Shown in pieces: positions 8,732 to 18,157 of a DNA stretch of 64,000 nucleotides (the stretch's first letter is position 1; every line of letters starts with the position of its first letter). The notes beneath the pieces were generated by a model. That model did no database searches, was not told where the DNA came from, and worked only from the letters and a program-made list of their open reading frames with translations. The position numbers were made by a program, and so were the translations under genes. The stretch lies in the NCBI RefSeq assembly GCF_008801405.1, contig NZ_VZPV01000002.1, positions 496,001 to 560,000 of the forward strand, read 5' to 3'. This DNA comes from Ralstonia insidiosa (GTDB lineage: Bacteria; Pseudomonadota; Gammaproteobacteria; Burkholderiales; Burkholderiaceae).

Positions 8732-9775
8732 ATGCACGCCCCCGCCCCCACGGACCCCGGCCCTGCGATGACCACCCTGGACGCATGGCTCGAAGCAACG
8801 ACGGCTACCGGCACCATCCCCGGCGTGTCGATCGCCACCCTGCGATCGGGCAACGTCATCACGGAACGTTGCTTCGGGATTCGAGGCACGCACGACCCAA
8901 GCCCCGTCGACGCGCAGACCGTGTTCGAGGCTGCCTCACTCACCAAGCCGTTGGTGTCCTTCATTGCCTTGCAGCTTGTTGACGAGGGATTGCTGGATCT
9001 GGATATGCCGCTGCAGGATCTCTGCGGCGAATACGTGCCCAACGACACCCGCGCCCACCGCATCACGAGCCGGCACGTGCTGACGCACACCAGCGGACTG
9101 CCCAACATCGTGCGCGAAGCCGCGCCTTTGCAGACCTACTTCACGCCTGGTAAGCGTTTCAGCTATGGCAGCAGCGCATTCGCCTGGCTACAGCGCGCGA
9201 TGCAGACCGTCGCAGATCGCCCGCTGGAAGCGCTGGCCCGGGACCGGGTTTTTGCGCCGCTTGGCATGGCGCACTCAAGCCTGGAATGGCAAGACCGCTT
9301 TGCCGCCAATCACGCCCAAGGGCACGAGTGGGAGGGCGAACCCGTGCCCAAGCGCCGTGTGGAAGCGGCGCAAGCATCGTGGTCGCTGCTGACCACCGCA
9401 TCGGACTACCTGCGCTTTGTCCGCGCTGTGCTGCATGCGGAGGGACTCTCCAGCCGTTCTCACGCGCAGTGGTTTGCACCCGCGGTGCAAGTACGCCAGG
9501 GTGACAACGCTGAAGACTTGTCAGGCGCCAATCCACCCGACCCGAACGTGGCCTGGGGACTGGGCTGGGGGTTGGAGCCGGCGCAGCAGTGCTTCTTCCA
9601 TTGGGGGCACAGCCCCGGTTTCCGCGCTTACGTGGTCGGCAACCGCGCGACTCGGGATGCGGTGGTGTGGCTTGCCAATTCCGCACGCGGTTTGCGACTG
9701 GCGCATACCGTGCTTCCGGAGACGGTGCCCGGAGAACACCCCTCCGTGCAGTGGTTGCAGATTGGGAAGTTGTGA
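8732..9775 (+). CDS. serine beta-lactamase-like hydrolase (class C / esterase EstB family)
   Basis: 347 residues. The SxxK catalytic pair is S69-LT-K72 (in EAASLTKP). A Tyr motif (FSYGSS) and a C-terminal HWGHSPGF (the HxG-type third motif) are present. These proteins are often esterases or D-amino-acid peptidases rather than true beta-lactamases. No signal peptide is evident, so a cytoplasmic role is likely. It begins 6 bp after the upstream hydrolase; an alternative ATG at 8768 is in frame. Confidence 0.8.
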   Translation: MHAPAPTDPGPAMTTLDAWLEATTATGTIPGVSIATLRSGNVITERCFGIRGTHDPSPVDAQTVFEAASLTKPLVSFIALQLVDEGLLDLDMPLQDLCGEYVPNDTRAHRITSRHVLTHTSGLPNIVREAAPLQTYFTPGKRFSYGSSAFAWLQRAMQTVADRPLEALARDRVFAPLGMAHSSLEWQDRFAANHAQGHEWEGEPVPKRRVEAAQASWSLLTTASDYLRFVRAVLHAEGLSSRSHAQWFAPAVQVRQGDNAEDLSGANPPDPNVAWGLGWGLEPAQQCFFHWGHSPGFRAYVVGNRATRDAVVWLANSARGLRLAHTVLPETVPGEHPSVQWLQIGKL

Positions 9776-9854
9776 GTCCGTAACCCAATCCTTCGCGTCG
9801 TCGGTCTAAGATCCACGGCACAACAACATTGCACGTTTCGGGGGGCGAAACTTG

Positions 9855-10406
9855 ATGCAAAAGATCATCTCTCTAGTCTTGGCCTGCGCTTGCGCCATGA
9901 GCCAGGCGGCATTCGCGCAGACCACAACCGAGCTGGCCAGCACGGAGCCCGTTATCAAGGCCAACCACGACTACTGGGCACTCGATGGGCTAAGCGCGCG
10001 CATGCACAAGGCGACGGCCGTCACGCTGTACCTGACCGACCCCGGCATGCTGCCGCTCAGGGCCATGGACGAAGACCGCCTGAAGCAAGCTGGCTGCGAA
10101 TACGCCACTGAAGACACGGCGCTCATTGCCAAGCTCGTGCAAGCCGTGGACAGCGCCGGCTTGCGCCACGCTACGTTCTCGCCGCAGTTCGAGCCACGGG
10201 AAGCGATCTATCTGACGCTGAGCGGCGGCGGCCAGATTCGGCTCTTGCTTGAGAAGCCCTACTCGGAGCAAGCGGCACTGCTCGGCCGCGTAGATGACCA
10301 ACCGGTGACTGTGAACAAGGGCCTTGTCGAAGCGCTGTACCAATGGGCGGCCAATGTGAGGCGCGTTGGCAAGTGCGAGCACTTTGTCGGCAAGTACCGG
10401 GGTTAG
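9855..10406 (+). CDS. exported hypothetical protein
   Basis: 183 residues beginning at ATG 9855 (a TTG codon immediately precedes it), with GGGGGGCG upstream. A clear signal peptide (IISLVLACACAMSQAAFAQ) indicates periplasmic export. The mature part has no motif I recognise. Two Cys residues (one in AGCEYATED, one in GKCEHF near the end) could form a disulfide. It sits between hydrolase genes on the same strand without tight coupling. Confidence 0.6.
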   Translation: MQKIISLVLACACAMSQAAFAQTTTELASTEPVIKANHDYWALDGLSARMHKATAVTLYLTDPGMLPLRAMDEDRLKQAGCEYATEDTALIAKLVQAVDSAGLRHATFSPQFEPREAIYLTLSGGGQIRLLLEKPYSEQAALLGRVDDQPVTVNKGLVEALYQWAANVRRVGKCEHFVGKYRG

Positions 10407-10558
10407 GGATGCATTGAGGGTGGGGATTGAGCAGTTGCAGCAGTGCACACCGTTTTGGGGGTTTACAGGCGATCGACAAACGACACCCCTCGTCCATCAA
10501 ACATGCCCGAGCGCTCTGATAACCTCGCCGCGCATTCTGGCCAGCCAGGAGTGATGAC

Positions 10559-11569
10559 ATGCGTTGGGTAGTGCCCCTTGTGATGGCAATCGTATGCACG
10601 TGCCCCGCGCTGGGGGAACCGGCCGCATTCAACGCGGGCGTCGTTCGCCTCACGGTGGCAGATGGGGCTGCTGCGCTCGACACGGTGGTCTTTTACCCCA
10701 CGCATGCGCGTGAGGTGCCGTGGCAAGCGGGTCCCTTCACGATCGAGGCAACACGCGATGCCGCCCCCGCACCCGACGAGCGCCTCCCCGTCGTATTGAT
10801 TTCACACGGCCGAGCCGGTAGCCCGTTCAGCCACCGTGAATTGGCGACGGCGCTGGCTCGGGCAGGATTGATCGTCGTCTTGCCAACACATGTTGGCGAT
10901 GCTTCAGGCCTCCCCCGAGCGCAGTCTCAGGCGCAGATTCTGATGGATCGCCCCCAACAAGCGGAGGCCGCGCTCAATACCGTTCTTGCCGATCCACGGT
11001 TCTCCGCACACGCCGATACCAGCCGCATTGGCATGATCGGATACTCGGCCGGTGGCTACACCGCGCTGATCCTGGCGGGTGCGAAACCCGACTTTGCCTA
11101 CGCCAGTGCGTACTGCGCAAACCACGATGATCCGGGATCGTGCCCCCAACCAGCAGCCAGCACGCACGCACAGGGCACCCAAGGCAAAGCGGCAGTCCCC
11201 GCTGAGCTGCTTGCCTGGCAACCGCCCGCCGATCATCGCCTGAAAGCCTTGGTGCTAATGGACCCACTGGCCATGCTGTTTGACGCATCTGGGTTATCTG
11301 CCGTGCGCATACCGACCATGCTCTATCGACCGCAAGACGATCGCTATCTCGGCTCTGCGCGAAACGCGCTTGCGATTGCGTCTGGCTTGGCCGCCCCACC
11401 TGCGGTGCACGTTGTGCCGGGCAACCACTTCGTTTTTGTTGACCCGTGCCCAGCGGCAATTGCAGCCAGTGCGGCGGCAGTTTGTGAGGATGCTCCCGGG
11501 GTGGACCGTGCGGCGGTGCATCGCCAGATCGAACATGAGGTCGTGGAGTTCTTGCGCACAACTCTATAA
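10559..11569 (+). CDS. exported alpha/beta hydrolase (dienelactone hydrolase / PAF-acetylhydrolase-like)
   Basis: 336 residues with a short signal peptide (VVPLVMAIVCTCPALG) and an AGGAG ribosome site before the ATG at 10559. The alpha/beta hydrolase core is visible: VVLISHGRAGS (oxyanion strand), IGYSAGGY with Ser163 as nucleophile, and GNHFVFVDPC with the catalytic His. A Cys-rich insertion (SAYCANHDDPGSC) follows the nucleophile elbow. Predicted to act in the periplasm on an ester or lactone; the substrate is unknown. Confidence 0.75.
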   Translation: MRWVVPLVMAIVCTCPALGEPAAFNAGVVRLTVADGAAALDTVVFYPTHAREVPWQAGPFTIEATRDAAPAPDERLPVVLISHGRAGSPFSHRELATALARAGLIVVLPTHVGDASGLPRAQSQAQILMDRPQQAEAALNTVLADPRFSAHADTSRIGMIGYSAGGYTALILAGAKPDFAYASAYCANHDDPGSCPQPAASTHAQGTQGKAAVPAELLAWQPPADHRLKALVLMDPLAMLFDASGLSAVRIPTMLYRPQDDRYLGSARNALAIASGLAAPPAVHVVPGNHFVFVDPCPAAIAASAAAVCEDAPGVDRAAVHRQIEHEVVEFLRTTL

Positions 11570-11706
11570 GGCGCTGTTGGCCCACGCACTGCGCAGGTCA
11601 AAGCTCGGTGAATGATGCTTTTTGCTCCGTGCGCCAAGCTCCAAGCTCGGCGTTTGGGGTTCTGAACCCGGTGGTGGAGCTTGCCCGCCACGAAACGCAC
11701 TCGACC

Positions 11707-12210
11707 ATGCTCGTTCGCAACATCGCATTGCTCTGCGCCACGGCGTTGATCGCTGGGTGCATGACCTATCAGGACCCTCGCAGCCGCGCAGAGCAGCGCG
11801 CTGCATTGCACGCGGCCGCTGACGAACTCGCCGGGTCATACGAGGTGGCGGACAGCCGTAACGACGATGGCCGCGGCTACGCGCAGGTGGTCGTCAGCAA
11901 GCAAGACGGCACGGATCAACTGAGCCTTGTGATGACGAGCCCGAAAACCGGCACCACGGCGTTGAACGGATCGGGCTGTCGCGGGTGGCACACAGACAAC
12001 CACCGCTACACGGCCGTGCAGTGCGATGCGGACATCCGCGAGATCAACTTCTTTTCACTGCAACGGCAGGCCAACCCAGACCCTGTGAATTCCGGCACCC
12101 TGCCGGCCTCGTTCGCGACGATGGTGGTTCCGGAGGGGGGCTACGTCTTTGACATTGCGGACCGCAGTGGGCGGCATCACTACTACGTGCTGAGGAAGGT
12201 GGTGCGGTAG
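11707..12210 (+). CDS. small lipoprotein, function unknown
   Basis: 167 residues from the ATG at 11707. An upstream in-frame start at 11608 is possible but would bury the signal peptide. The lipobox ATALIAGC predicts a lipid-anchored Cys. The mature protein is beta-strand rich (YAQVVVSKQDGTDQLSLVM, YVFDIADRSGRHHYYVLRK) with one further Cys pair. I do not recognise the family. It is the last plus-strand gene before the AT-rich defence-like region. Confidence 0.65.
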   Translation: MLVRNIALLCATALIAGCMTYQDPRSRAEQRAALHAAADELAGSYEVADSRNDDGRGYAQVVVSKQDGTDQLSLVMTSPKTGTTALNGSGCRGWHTDNHRYTAVQCDADIREINFFSLQRQANPDPVNSGTLPASFATMVVPEGGYVFDIADRSGRHHYYVLRKVVR

Positions 12211-12387
12211 TGAGTGGGAAAGGAGATGCAGGAATGCGCGGAAACTAACGTTGCCTCCAACTAAGCGCCGGCAGCCATCCGGTTGGCAGCCAGGGCCAGA
12301 GCGCTGAAGATTTGCGCGGCGGCATTGCCTGCGTTGATTGACGCCCCCGCCCGTCTCGGGGTCGCGTTTGCTGCGGTTCTTATATTT

Positions 12388-12666
12388 CTATTTCTGCCGA
12401 TTTGCGCGTTCCAGCACGCGCAGGATTTCCCACCGGTACAGGTCAACCAGCACGCCCTCCAGCGTGGTCAGCATGTACGCGCCAATCGCATCCAGAAACC
12501 CGGCCTGATATTCGGCCGGCTTGCCTTGGATGTGGAGCTGGTATTCCCAGCGCAGCGTCTTGGGCTCGAACTGGCGATGCAGCTTCAGGCCCGCCTGCGT
12601 GCGGCGCAGAAAATCTCGGCCGCTCAGGGCGCCTTGCAAATAGTCGCGCTTGGTTTCAAGGCTCAT
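12388..12666 (-). CDS. small hypothetical protein
   Basis: 92 residues from the ATG at 12666, with GGAGG upstream. It is helical and charged (ETKRDYLQGALSGRDFLRRTQAGL; EGVLVDLYRWEILRVLERA), without signal peptide or membrane segment. I do not recognise the family. Its ATG overlaps the stop of a 34-codon ORF (ATGA), which implies translational coupling. It lies on the same strand as, and downstream of, the STAND NTPase gene but is separated from it by a structured non-coding stretch, so membership of the same transcript is uncertain. Confidence 0.5.
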   Translation of the reverse strand: MSLETKRDYLQGALSGRDFLRRTQAGLKLHRQFEPKTLRWEYQLHIQGKPAEYQAGFLDAIGAYMLTTLEGVLVDLYRWEILRVLERANRQK

Positions 12667-12767
12667 CGGGCGCCTCCGGACGGAGGATGTTGCGCGATGC
12701 GGGTGGGATGACAGATTACGGGGCGACGCCCGCGTGGGATGGGTACGGCTTGGGTCGGTTGATCCAT
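12663..12767 (-). CDS. 34-residue small ORF coupled to the next gene
   Basis: ATG at 12767 preceded by a GAGGG-like site. The peptide is basic and Pro-rich (VPIPRGRRPVICHPTR) and ends in a TGA that overlaps the next start (ATGA). The overlap and ribosome site support translation, at least as a coupling leader. No function is recognised. A longer in-frame version reaching 12860 is possible. Confidence 0.35.
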   Translation of the reverse strand: MDQPTQAVPIPRGRRPVICHPTRIAQHPPSGGAR

Positions 12768-13116
12768 TGTCTTGCCCTCTACTGATTGAGTGGGGAGCCA
12801 CCCACCGGTGAGGGTGGGCGGGCACACGACAAGGTCTGCAATACCGACAAGTGTTTCCAAGAACCGGCAGGGCCGAGGCCCTCCCTGTCGGGCCCGCCCG
12901 TATAGGCGAACGACGACACGCGAGGGCTATATCGGCACTCACGGGAAATACTTGTTCGGGATTGCAGTCCCGGCTGCGCTTGTTTGCGACAGCCGGCGAA
13001 GTTTAGCGACAGGCAAGAGTGCAAGCAAGAGATCTAGGCAATCGGATACCGCACAAGAATATGACCGAAACACTAGATCACACCTAGCAAACCGGTTTTC
13101 CTCTATTCAAAATCTT
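12768..13116. other. non-coding stretch with hairpins at the end of the AT-rich region
   Basis: No convincing gene. It contains inverted repeats: CCACCC (12798-12803) with GGGTGG (12812-12817) around ACCGGT; a GC-rich fold near 12867-12903 (GGCAGGG...CCCTCCCTGTC); and CGGGA/TCCCG near 12958-12974. The composition changes from AT-rich to GC-rich across this stretch. It could hold a structured RNA, for example a prophage-type antisense RNA, or simply the 3' region of the STAND gene; I cannot tell which. Confidence 0.3.
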
Positions 13117-16100
13117 TCATAGAGAAAACCGAGTTTTTGTCAAACGATGGCCTTGCCAATCCCGAGTATTTCTTTGCAATACATTCCGAATTTGCCTAGC
13201 TCTGTCAAAAGCTTGCTCCTCATCCAACTCGGATATCTCGGATATGCGCAAATAACCAAGAGAATTCGCCGAGGTACCAAGTCGAAGGCCAGTTGATTCA
13301 GCAACGATCCATCGATCATGGATCGGATGCTCCCCTGCAGCACCGAACCCGATAACAACTATCTCCGTTGCGGGGGGAGGCTGTTCGCAGAGGTCATCCC
13401 AAGCATCACGAAATGCCTCTTCAATATCTCCATCACGAACTCGTTGAGTCATCTGCTTACGACTAGTAAGAATTTCAATTTCTAAATCTGGCCTAACCTC
13501 GGCTATCGCTTTAATTATGTCAAGGTCATCTGGGCCGAAAAACGGATCCGATATTTGAATCTTTCTAATCGCATCGGAGGCAACCCATTGCTGTATCCGG
13601 GAATATACGACCTCTCGATCCCCCGGACCGACACTATCGCTGTTGTGCACCGGGTCGGCGCGCTCTGCCACTTCACTGCGTCTCACAAGCACTAGGGCAA
13701 CATCCGCAGCGGCAGAGAGCGCATCAAAAACTGAAGGCAAAATCTTCGGCCCAGCCTGCTGAGTTGCCTTCCTAAGTCCGTTTTCCAAAATCCACTGCCA
13801 AATCGGGTAAGCCTGATCAACCGGGTTATAGCGAATCTTTCTGACCAGCCCAACAAAGTCCTTTGTTGGTTGGGCCAATTGCCTCCCCGCGTTCAAAGCC
13901 GCAAGATTTCTAAAAGATATCTCAATCAGATCATCGACATTCAGACCATCAGTTTGAAATCTATCAATACCCGACGCAGCTTCTTTTCTACAATTCAGAA
14001 TCTTCGAATAATGCTTTAGATCCTTCTTTACGATCTTCGCCTCATCATCGTCCAGCAAATCAATCAACTCGTCACAAAAAGCCGGATCTATATTATGCGC
14101 GAGATCTAAAACTTTCTGCCTAACACTATCAACTTTATCAGATTCACCTAATTGATTTGCAAAATTCATTGCATCCCTAAGCAAAATTCTGGCGACATTC
14201 TTGTCCGATGACTCCAAAATTTCTGCCGCCCATCGCAATCTATCAAGATGATCAACATCCGAGGGAATTAGTGCCACGTCGCTACGTAGGCGAGTAAACC
14301 ATCCCGCATCAACAAAAGGCTCAACGCGCCCCGCACATGAGGCGACGATACTTACTACGATCACGCGATCCGCGGCATTGGTTATCTTCTCCGCTGCCGA
14401 AAGCAGCGCCTTCCAATCATTCTTTTCCCCACCAATACCAAGTGCCAACCTGCATTTGAGGAGGTGCGCTTGGCAGGCGATTAAAAACCCATCGTGCTGA
14501 ATATTATTCCTGTCTGGAAGTTGACTGGAAATAATTACCGACACTTCCGTAAGAATATCGGTTAGCTGACTCTTTCTGAGCACTCCTCTGTTCTTCTTTG
14601 CCGCTAGACTGGCGCACAGATCGCTCACGACGTTATATATATGCGAATCAGTTCTAACCTGTTTCAGCAAAGCCAGAATATCGCTCGCCTCCGAATAATC
14701 CAAAGAGAATTCCGAATTAACTCGATCCTGAAATGGAAGCGAAGCGCATTGCTTTCTAAATATCACATTACAAACAACTGATCTAGCGGCGTCACGACCA
14801 GCCTGATAAGAAATTTGATTAATTAGTGCGTTAGCCCCTGCCGGATGATTCAGATACAATGCCGGAGAAACGATGGAAATAAGAGAATGCTTTACTAGAC
14901 TATTATTTTCAAAATTCTGAGAAAGTAACGGCTCAATCTTATCCTTAACTATTCGCCCGCTTAGATTTCTCTGTTTCTGAAAATGCAACGCCACAGACAC
15001 AGAATTCCATATGGCGGCGCGATCTTCCTGCAAAGAGATTATTTCCACATAGCTATCAAGCTTATTTATGATCTTTTCATAGTCTCCAGGAACCGCCCCA
15101 ATAACGGCAGTCGCCGCCCGCGAAACTAGTAGCGTCATAAAATAGAGATGGCTATTTCCGGCGATAGATAGCGATCTATCAATTTTTAATTCACCCCTTA
15201 CTCGCATCAGCCATTCTTTCGCCAACACCTTGTCGACCGGCGCAAGCTCTCTGACAACCCAAAATCCGAGTCTCCATTTAAAACCGCCAGGAGGAACATC
15301 GCTCCAAATTCGCTCCGCCTCGGTAAGAAGCTCCATGATTGGCGTCACACTATGAGCAAGAAGATGAATTTTGTACGTGAGGACTATTGCCTCAAGTCTT
15401 TTGTATGAAAATTTTGATTGCTTCCAAAGAACCAGTAACCTTGGATCAACAGGCTCTACACCGTTTTCCTTCAAATTTTGGCAAATTGCACCCAAAACGC
15501 GAACAATCAATTCCTCACGCTCACGCTCGTTCTGGACTGCCTGAATACACTCGCAGATTACATTAGCAGATATGTTGTGCAATCTCCCCTTGGCCAGATT
15601 CACGGCTATTGCCCTATAGGCCTCCTCTCGCCGATATTCTGTATTAAGCTTTTTGGCCAATGCCATCGCCAATTCTGGCTTTGACATACAAATTGCACGG
15701 ATCGCATCCTTTGCACATCGAAAATGCTCAGCCGTCTGCCCCAGTAAGATCTCAATCGACTCCATTAGACATCTTGTCGTTTCACTAATTACTGAGGTGT
15801 TTCCTTCTATCACATCCTTATCATTCATGAGATTGAGGTGATATAGCATCCAGGCATAACAAGCAGTCTTGTTTCCAACATCCTGTACTTTTTCTATTGA
15901 ATGATGGAGATCAACCAGATCTTTCTCAACAGTTGAATCCGAATGCTTTCGCTTAGCTCGAAGAATTAGCATCTCAAGCCGAACAGCGTCTTCAGTGGTA
16001 CCGTTCGACGTGAGACTACGTCGCTGAGCATCCAGCCGCTCTATCACCTCAGTTGCTTCGCTTTTGGATGAAATATGTGGAACCACAATCGCTATTTCGC

Positions 16101-18024
16101 GCAGTTCTTTGAGTCTCGGAGCCCTCGTTGTTTCAGCGAGCGCAACTGAAATCGCGACAAGTGCTACTCGAGCTGCTTCTGGATGGCGGCGATGGCGTTC
16201 CAGCCACCGTAGTAAGAGGAATGCTTTGTGCCGTTGCTCCAAAGGCTCCACTTTGGCAAGAACCTCATCCACCGACAACTTATTCACCAGAGTCGATGCA
16301 GCCTCAAAAAGCGGCTTGAGCTCAATCGCCGCCTCTTGATGAGAACCTGCATCCGGAGCGCCAGCCCGTCGTCCAGGCTCCTCATCCCCGCGTGCTGGTT
16401 TCGTGCTTCGGCGCGAAGATAAGACTCTTTCTGTGAACTCCCGACTATGCAACTTGGCTGCCACACTTAGAGCTAGATCTATATCCACGGACAACAGGTC
16501 CGACGATATAGACGCTAATACGGTATCGGGGAGATCGTCTGCGACAGTTGAAATCAACTCTCGCAGCGGTTGGTTAACTTGACCTGGAATGGGCTTCTCT
16601 CTACGGCTGAAACACGCAGCGACGGCCGCGAGACGTTGAACCCGTTCTTCCACAACGGGGGTACTTAGCGCCAATGCGCAAGCCTCCTCATCGTAGTCTA
16701 AAGCGAGTAGCGCTTCGATTTCTAAAGAACTTCCCCCTCCAATCGAGGCACTGCTAACACTGGCACCAGTAAGCGCAAATCGCAATTGAGCATTGAGATC
16801 ATCTTCCTCTCGTGCGGATTCCAGGCCAAACTCGGCATGCAGTCTCAGAGGTTTCAGTGAATTCTCCAAAGACAGGAGCCTTGCAAAATGATGAGGAGTC
16901 AACTGCCCAAGGGCTTCCGCATGCCGCCCGGCGTTAATTAATTGCGATGGCAGATTTATTGTTGACTCAGGAGCATCCGTACTCATCATGAGCCTTTCTA
17001 TTAATTTTCCCTCTATTTCATTCTTCTTATTATTGAGTTTCTTCTTTACAAAACTCCTCTGCAGATCCGCTCGAATCAACCAAGAATCACTAGTTTCATC
17101 GAAAGCAACCAGGCGACAATTTGACAAAATATTGTTCACATCCCCCCTTGGTAGCCCTGTCAAATCAGACAATGCATTCTCAGTGAGTCTAGCTTGTGAC
17201 CATGCAAGAAAACCCAATATCCTATTCAGGTCCTCACTCTTTGGAAGGCGATCCCACTCTATTTCAAGAATGCTTGTCAACGATTGATCTCGCTCACAAA
17301 GCAAATCAGATACGGATACCCCATCAGCGAGAAGTGCGCGAATCTTTTCGAGAAATCCGATATTCCCACCGCACAATCTATATAGCGCATCGATGTCAGG
17401 CGAATCTAGCGAAAGATCCTCAAGATATGATTCAGCCTCCTCCTTACTGAGATCGACCAACGTAACCTTCTTTACTCCACCCTTGTTTGAAAAAATCGAA
17501 CTGGAATATAGCTTCTCGGACCCGGTAAATAGAAACCTAAACTCAGATTGCCCCAACGGAAGCATCCGCATAATATCAAGCGCTATTTGACGGTCCGTCC
17601 CCTCTTCATCACTCAACCCATCCACGATAAATGTAATGACTTTTTTCTTCGCTACCCTTTGCAATCGTAGAAGTAAAGTAGAAAATTCTTTATCGTCAAT
17701 TACGTAGTCATCTGGGCAAGCCGTCATATTGTTAACCAGCATGTAAGCCTGCTCACCGAGAGTCTGTCTCGCGAATACCGGAGAATAAAAGACTGGGGTA
17801 TTTGGCGCTAAAAATGCAGCAATTGCCTGACCTTCGTGCCTACGCATAAATTCCGCGACGCACTCAGTTTTCCCAGATATTGCATCCCCTTCCACAAACA
17901 CAATATCTGACTTGGAGAACGATTTTTCAATCGCCTGTATGAGATTATCGCGCGGCAATCTCCGCTCTGGCTCTCTGGGTGCATTTCTGGAGTGCCCAAT
18001 TACTGTATCAATTACGATTTTCAT
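13117..18024 (-). CDS. STAND-type NTPase with long helical sensor and C-terminal PLD-like domain (putative anti-phage protein)
   Basis: 1635 residues. Residues about 25-330 form a STAND/NACHT-like P-loop NTPase: Walker A GDAISGKT (46-53), Walker B VITFIVDGL (129-137), sensor strand FRFLFTGSE (162-170), GGN turn (219-221) and a winged-helix-like segment. Residues about 340-1450 are an almost purely helical solenoid, the expected ligand-sensing part, broken by a Gly/Pro-rich linker near 545-570. The last 180 residues read as a phospholipase-D-like domain: ISDPFFGPDDL, then IHDRWIV (His1569) and GTSANSLG (1583-1590). In known Avs proteins the effector is usually N-terminal, so this order is unusual. 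The coding sequence is far more AT-rich than its flanks, indicating transfer. The Mrr-like gene is 133 bp upstream on the same strand. The NTPase and helical parts are clear, the PLD call is good, and the defence role is inferred. Confidence 0.8.
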   Translation of the reverse strand: MKIVIDTVIGHSRNAPREPERRLPRDNLIQAIEKSFSKSDIVFVEGDAISGKTECVAEFMRRHEGQAIAAFLAPNTPVFYSPVFARQTLGEQAYMLVNNMTACPDDYVIDDKEFSTLLLRLQRVAKKKVITFIVDGLSDEEGTDRQIALDIMRMLPLGQSEFRFLFTGSEKLYSSSIFSNKGGVKKVTLVDLSKEEAESYLEDLSLDSPDIDALYRLCGGNIGFLEKIRALLADGVSVSDLLCERDQSLTSILEIEWDRLPKSEDLNRILGFLAWSQARLTENALSDLTGLPRGDVNNILSNCRLVAFDETSDSWLIRADLQRSFVKKKLNNKKNEIEGKLIERLMMSTDAPESTINLPSQLINAGRHAEALGQLTPHHFARLLSLENSLKPLRLHAEFGLESAREEDDLNAQLRFALTGASVSSASIGGGSSLEIEALLALDYDEEACALALSTPVVEERVQRLAAVAACFSRREKPIPGQVNQPLRELISTVADDLPDTVLASISSDLLSVDIDLALSVAAKLHSREFTERVLSSRRSTKPARGDEEPGRRAGAPDAGSHQEAAIELKPLFEAASTLVNKLSVDEVLAKVEPLEQRHKAFLLLRWLERHRRHPEAARVALVAISVALAETTRAPRLKELREIAIVVPHISSKSEATEVIERLDAQRRSLTSNGTTEDAVRLEMLILRAKRKHSDSTVEKDLVDLHHSIEKVQDVGNKTACYAWMLYHLNLMNDKDVIEGNTSVISETTRCLMESIEILLGQTAEHFRCAKDAIRAICMSKPELAMALAKKLNTEYRREEAYRAIAVNLAKGRLHNISANVICECIQAVQNEREREELIVRVLGAICQNLKENGVEPVDPRLLVLWKQSKFSYKRLEAIVLTYKIHLLAHSVTPIMELLTEAERIWSDVPPGGFKWRLGFWVVRELAPVDKVLAKEWLMRVRGELKIDRSLSIAGNSHLYFMTLLVSRAATAVIGAVPGDYEKIINKLDSYVEIISLQEDRAAIWNSVSVALHFQKQRNLSGRIVKDKIEPLLSQNFENNSLVKHSLISIVSPALYLNHPAGANALINQISYQAGRDAARSVVCNVIFRKQCASLPFQDRVNSEFSLDYSEASDILALLKQVRTDSHIYNVVSDLCASLAAKKNRGVLRKSQLTDILTEVSVIISSQLPDRNNIQHDGFLIACQAHLLKCRLALGIGGEKNDWKALLSAAEKITNAADRVIVVSIVASCAGRVEPFVDAGWFTRLRSDVALIPSDVDHLDRLRWAAEILESSDKNVARILLRDAMNFANQLGESDKVDSVRQKVLDLAHNIDPAFCDELIDLLDDDEAKIVKKDLKHYSKILNCRKEAASGIDRFQTDGLNVDDLIEISFRNLAALNAGRQLAQPTKDFVGLVRKIRYNPVDQAYPIWQWILENGLRKATQQAGPKILPSVFDALSAAADVALVLVRRSEVAERADPVHNSDSVGPGDREVVYSRIQQWVASDAIRKIQISDPFFGPDDLDIIKAIAEVRPDLEIEILTSRKQMTQRVRDGDIEEAFRDAWDDLCEQPPPATEIVVIGFGAAGEHPIHDRWIVAESTGLRLGTSANSLGYLRISEISELDEEQAFDRARQIRNVLQRNTRDWQGHRLTKTRFSL

Positions 18025-18157
18025 AGTCTCTCTCGCTAACTCTCACGTGCGCAATATCATTTTTCTTACTCCTATTACCTTACCAACACCGCCCCAATCG
18101 CCCTGAATTGCGAGCGTGTGCGCATCATCTAAATCCATTACTCCTGCTCTTTTTCGA

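Noticed and set aside
12798..12817. The inverted repeat as a possible CRISPR repeat
   Set aside because: It occurs once, with no regularly spaced copies or spacers anywhere in the window.
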